Below the pieces are notes generated by a model, which had not been told where the DNA came from, made no database searches, and saw only the letters and a program-made list of their open reading frames with translations. Source: Thiobacillus sp. UBA2186 (GTDB taxonomy: Bacteria > Pseudomonadota > Gammaproteobacteria > Burkholderiales > Thiobacillaceae). From it: a DNA stretch of 6,626 bases. Both the position numbers and the translations under genes were made by a program. This document shows positions 5,620 through 6,626 of the stretch, in pieces. The number at the start of each line of letters is the position of its first letter. Within the stretch, counting starts at the first letter, position 1. The stretch covers positions 1-6,626 of the forward strand of contig DCVO01000152.1 in the NCBI GenBank assembly GCA_002327405.1, given 5' to 3'.

Positions 5620-6626
5620 ATGGACAAACTGTCGATACACGGCGGCGCCACGCTCAACGGCGAGGTGCGCATATCAGGCGCCAAGAACGCCGCCTTGCCG
5701 ATACTGACCGCGGCGCTGCTTTCCGCAGAACCGCTGCGGCTTTCCAACGTGCCCAATCTCAAGGACATCGGCACGCTGCTGGCCCTGCTGGCGCACATGG
5801 GCGTGCGCGTCACGCGCGACGAAGACAGGGTAGAACTCGATGCAATGGACATCCCCGTGCTGGAAGCCCCCTACGACATGGTGAAGACCATGCGCGCTTC
5901 CATCCTGGCGCTGGGGCCCACGCTGTCGCGTTTCGGCGAGGCCCGGGTCAGCCTGCCAGGCGGCTGCGCCATCGGCTCGCGCCCGGTCGACCAGCACATC
6001 AAGGGCCTGCAGGCCATGGGCGCGGAAATCCACATCGAGCACGGCTACATCCACGCCACCGCGAAAAAGCTCAAGGGCGCGCGCTTCGTCATGGACGCCG
6101 TCACTGTCACCGGCACCGAAAACCTGATGATGGCGGCCTGTCTGGCCGATGGCACCACGGTGCTGGAAAACGCCGCGCGCGAGCCCGAGGTGGTCGATCT
6201 CGCGCGTTGCCTGATTGCCATGGGCGCGAAAATCCAGGGCGCCGGCACCGACGTCGTCACCATCGAAGGCGTGCCGGCCCTGCACGGCGCGGACTACGCC
6301 GTCATGCCCGACCGCATCGAGACCGGCACTTTCCTGGTGGCCGGCACCATGGCCGGCGGCTGCGTGAAGGCCACGCACACCCGGCCCGACGCGCTCGACT
6401 CCGTGATCGCCAAGCTGACTGAGGCCGGCGCCAAGGTGGAAACCGGACCGGACTGGATAGAAGTGTGCCGCCAGGGCAGGCTAAAGGCGGTCGACGTGCG
6501 CACCGCGCCGCATCCCGCCTTCCCCACCGACATGCAGGCCCAGTTCATGGCCATGAACTGCATCGCCGAGGGCGCCGCCAGCGTGACCGAGACCATTTTC
6601 GAGAACCGCTTCATGCACGTGCAGGA
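5620..6626 (+). CDS. murA: MurA, UDP-N-acetylglucosamine 1-carboxyvinyltransferase (5' part, 335 codons)
   Basis: The first 335 codons of about 420; the gene continues past the window end. MurA is the cytoplasmic enzyme that transfers enolpyruvate from phosphoenolpyruvate to UDP-GlcNAc, the first committed step of peptidoglycan synthesis and the target of fosfomycin. Key residues are visible: Lys22-Asn23 in GAKNAALPIL, Arg92 in KTMRAS, the active-site loop PGGCAIGSRP with Cys116 (Cys115 of E. coli) and Arg121, and Asp304 in FPTDMQAQF (Asp305 of E. coli). The loop Cys predicts normal fosfomycin sensitivity at this residue; the Asp variant of naturally resistant MurA is not present. The ATG is fixed by Lys22 falling at its usual position. 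The start is 14 bases after the bolA-family stop, with no strong ribosome-binding site, so it is probably read from the same transcript. Confidence 0.96.
   Translation, partial: MDKLSIHGGATLNGEVRISGAKNAALPILTAALLSAEPLRLSNVPNLKDIGTLLALLAHMGVRVTRDEDRVELDAMDIPVLEAPYDMVKTMRASILALGPTLSRFGEARVSLPGGCAIGSRPVDQHIKGLQAMGAEIHIEHGYIHATAKKLKGARFVMDAVTVTGTENLMMAACLADGTTVLENAAREPEVVDLARCLIAMGAKIQGAGTDVVTIEGVPALHGADYAVMPDRIETGTFLVAGTMAGGCVKATHTRPDALDSVIAKLTEAGAKVETGPDWIEVCRQGRLKAVDVRTAPHPAFPTDMQAQFMAMNCIAEGAASVTETIFENRFMHVQ

Noticed and set aside
5965..5967. Possible natural fosfomycin-resistance variant of MurA
   Set aside because: The codon is TGC, so the active-site loop keeps the normal Cys; no Cys-to-Asp change is present.
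1..6626. tRNA or rRNA genes, CRISPR arrays, insertion sequences or prophage parts
   Set aside because: Coding density is nearly complete with conserved housekeeping envelope genes; no regularly spaced repeats, transposase or integrase sequences were seen.

Overview
The window is GC-rich and tightly packed. It holds ten genes, all on the + strand, with no gap longer than about 42 bases. Content and order are those of the phospholipid-transport (Mla) operon linked to murA, as in many Betaproteobacteria: end of mlaF, mlaE, mlaD, a TolC-family outer-membrane protein, mlaC, mlaB, a YadG-like ABC ATPase, a YadH-like ABC permease, a BolA/IbaG-type protein and the start of murA. This order and the protein sequences suggest a betaproteobacterium, possibly of the Nitrosomonadales/Gallionellales type. 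That placement is inference from synteny, not a database match.

Region 1 (1-1370) encodes the inner-membrane MlaFEDB core apart from MlaB: the last 33 residues of the MlaF ATPase, the complete MlaE permease and the single-MCE-domain protein MlaD. Region 2 (1354-2718) is a complete TolC-family protein with a signal peptide, lying where many betaproteobacterial mla operons carry mlaA/vacJ. Region 3 (2761-3728) encodes the periplasmic lipid carrier MlaC, which has an unusual C-terminal tail, and the STAS protein MlaB. Region 4 (3725-5367) is a second, ABC-2-type transporter translationally coupled to mlaB. Region 5 (5369-6626) holds a BolA-family gene and the 5' part of murA, which makes the first committed peptidoglycan precursor and runs off the window end.

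Four-base start/stop overlaps join mlaF-mlaE, mlaC-mlaB, mlaB-yadG and yadG-yadH. mlaE-mlaD abut, and mlaD-tolC overlap by 17 bases. This indicates one polycistronic, translationally coupled operon for the cell envelope. The promoter must lie upstream of the window; I see no convincing internal promoter or terminator. The most notable point is the TolC-family gene between mlaD and mlaC, which raises the possibility of an Mla system with a different outer-membrane partner. Everything else looks like well-known families.
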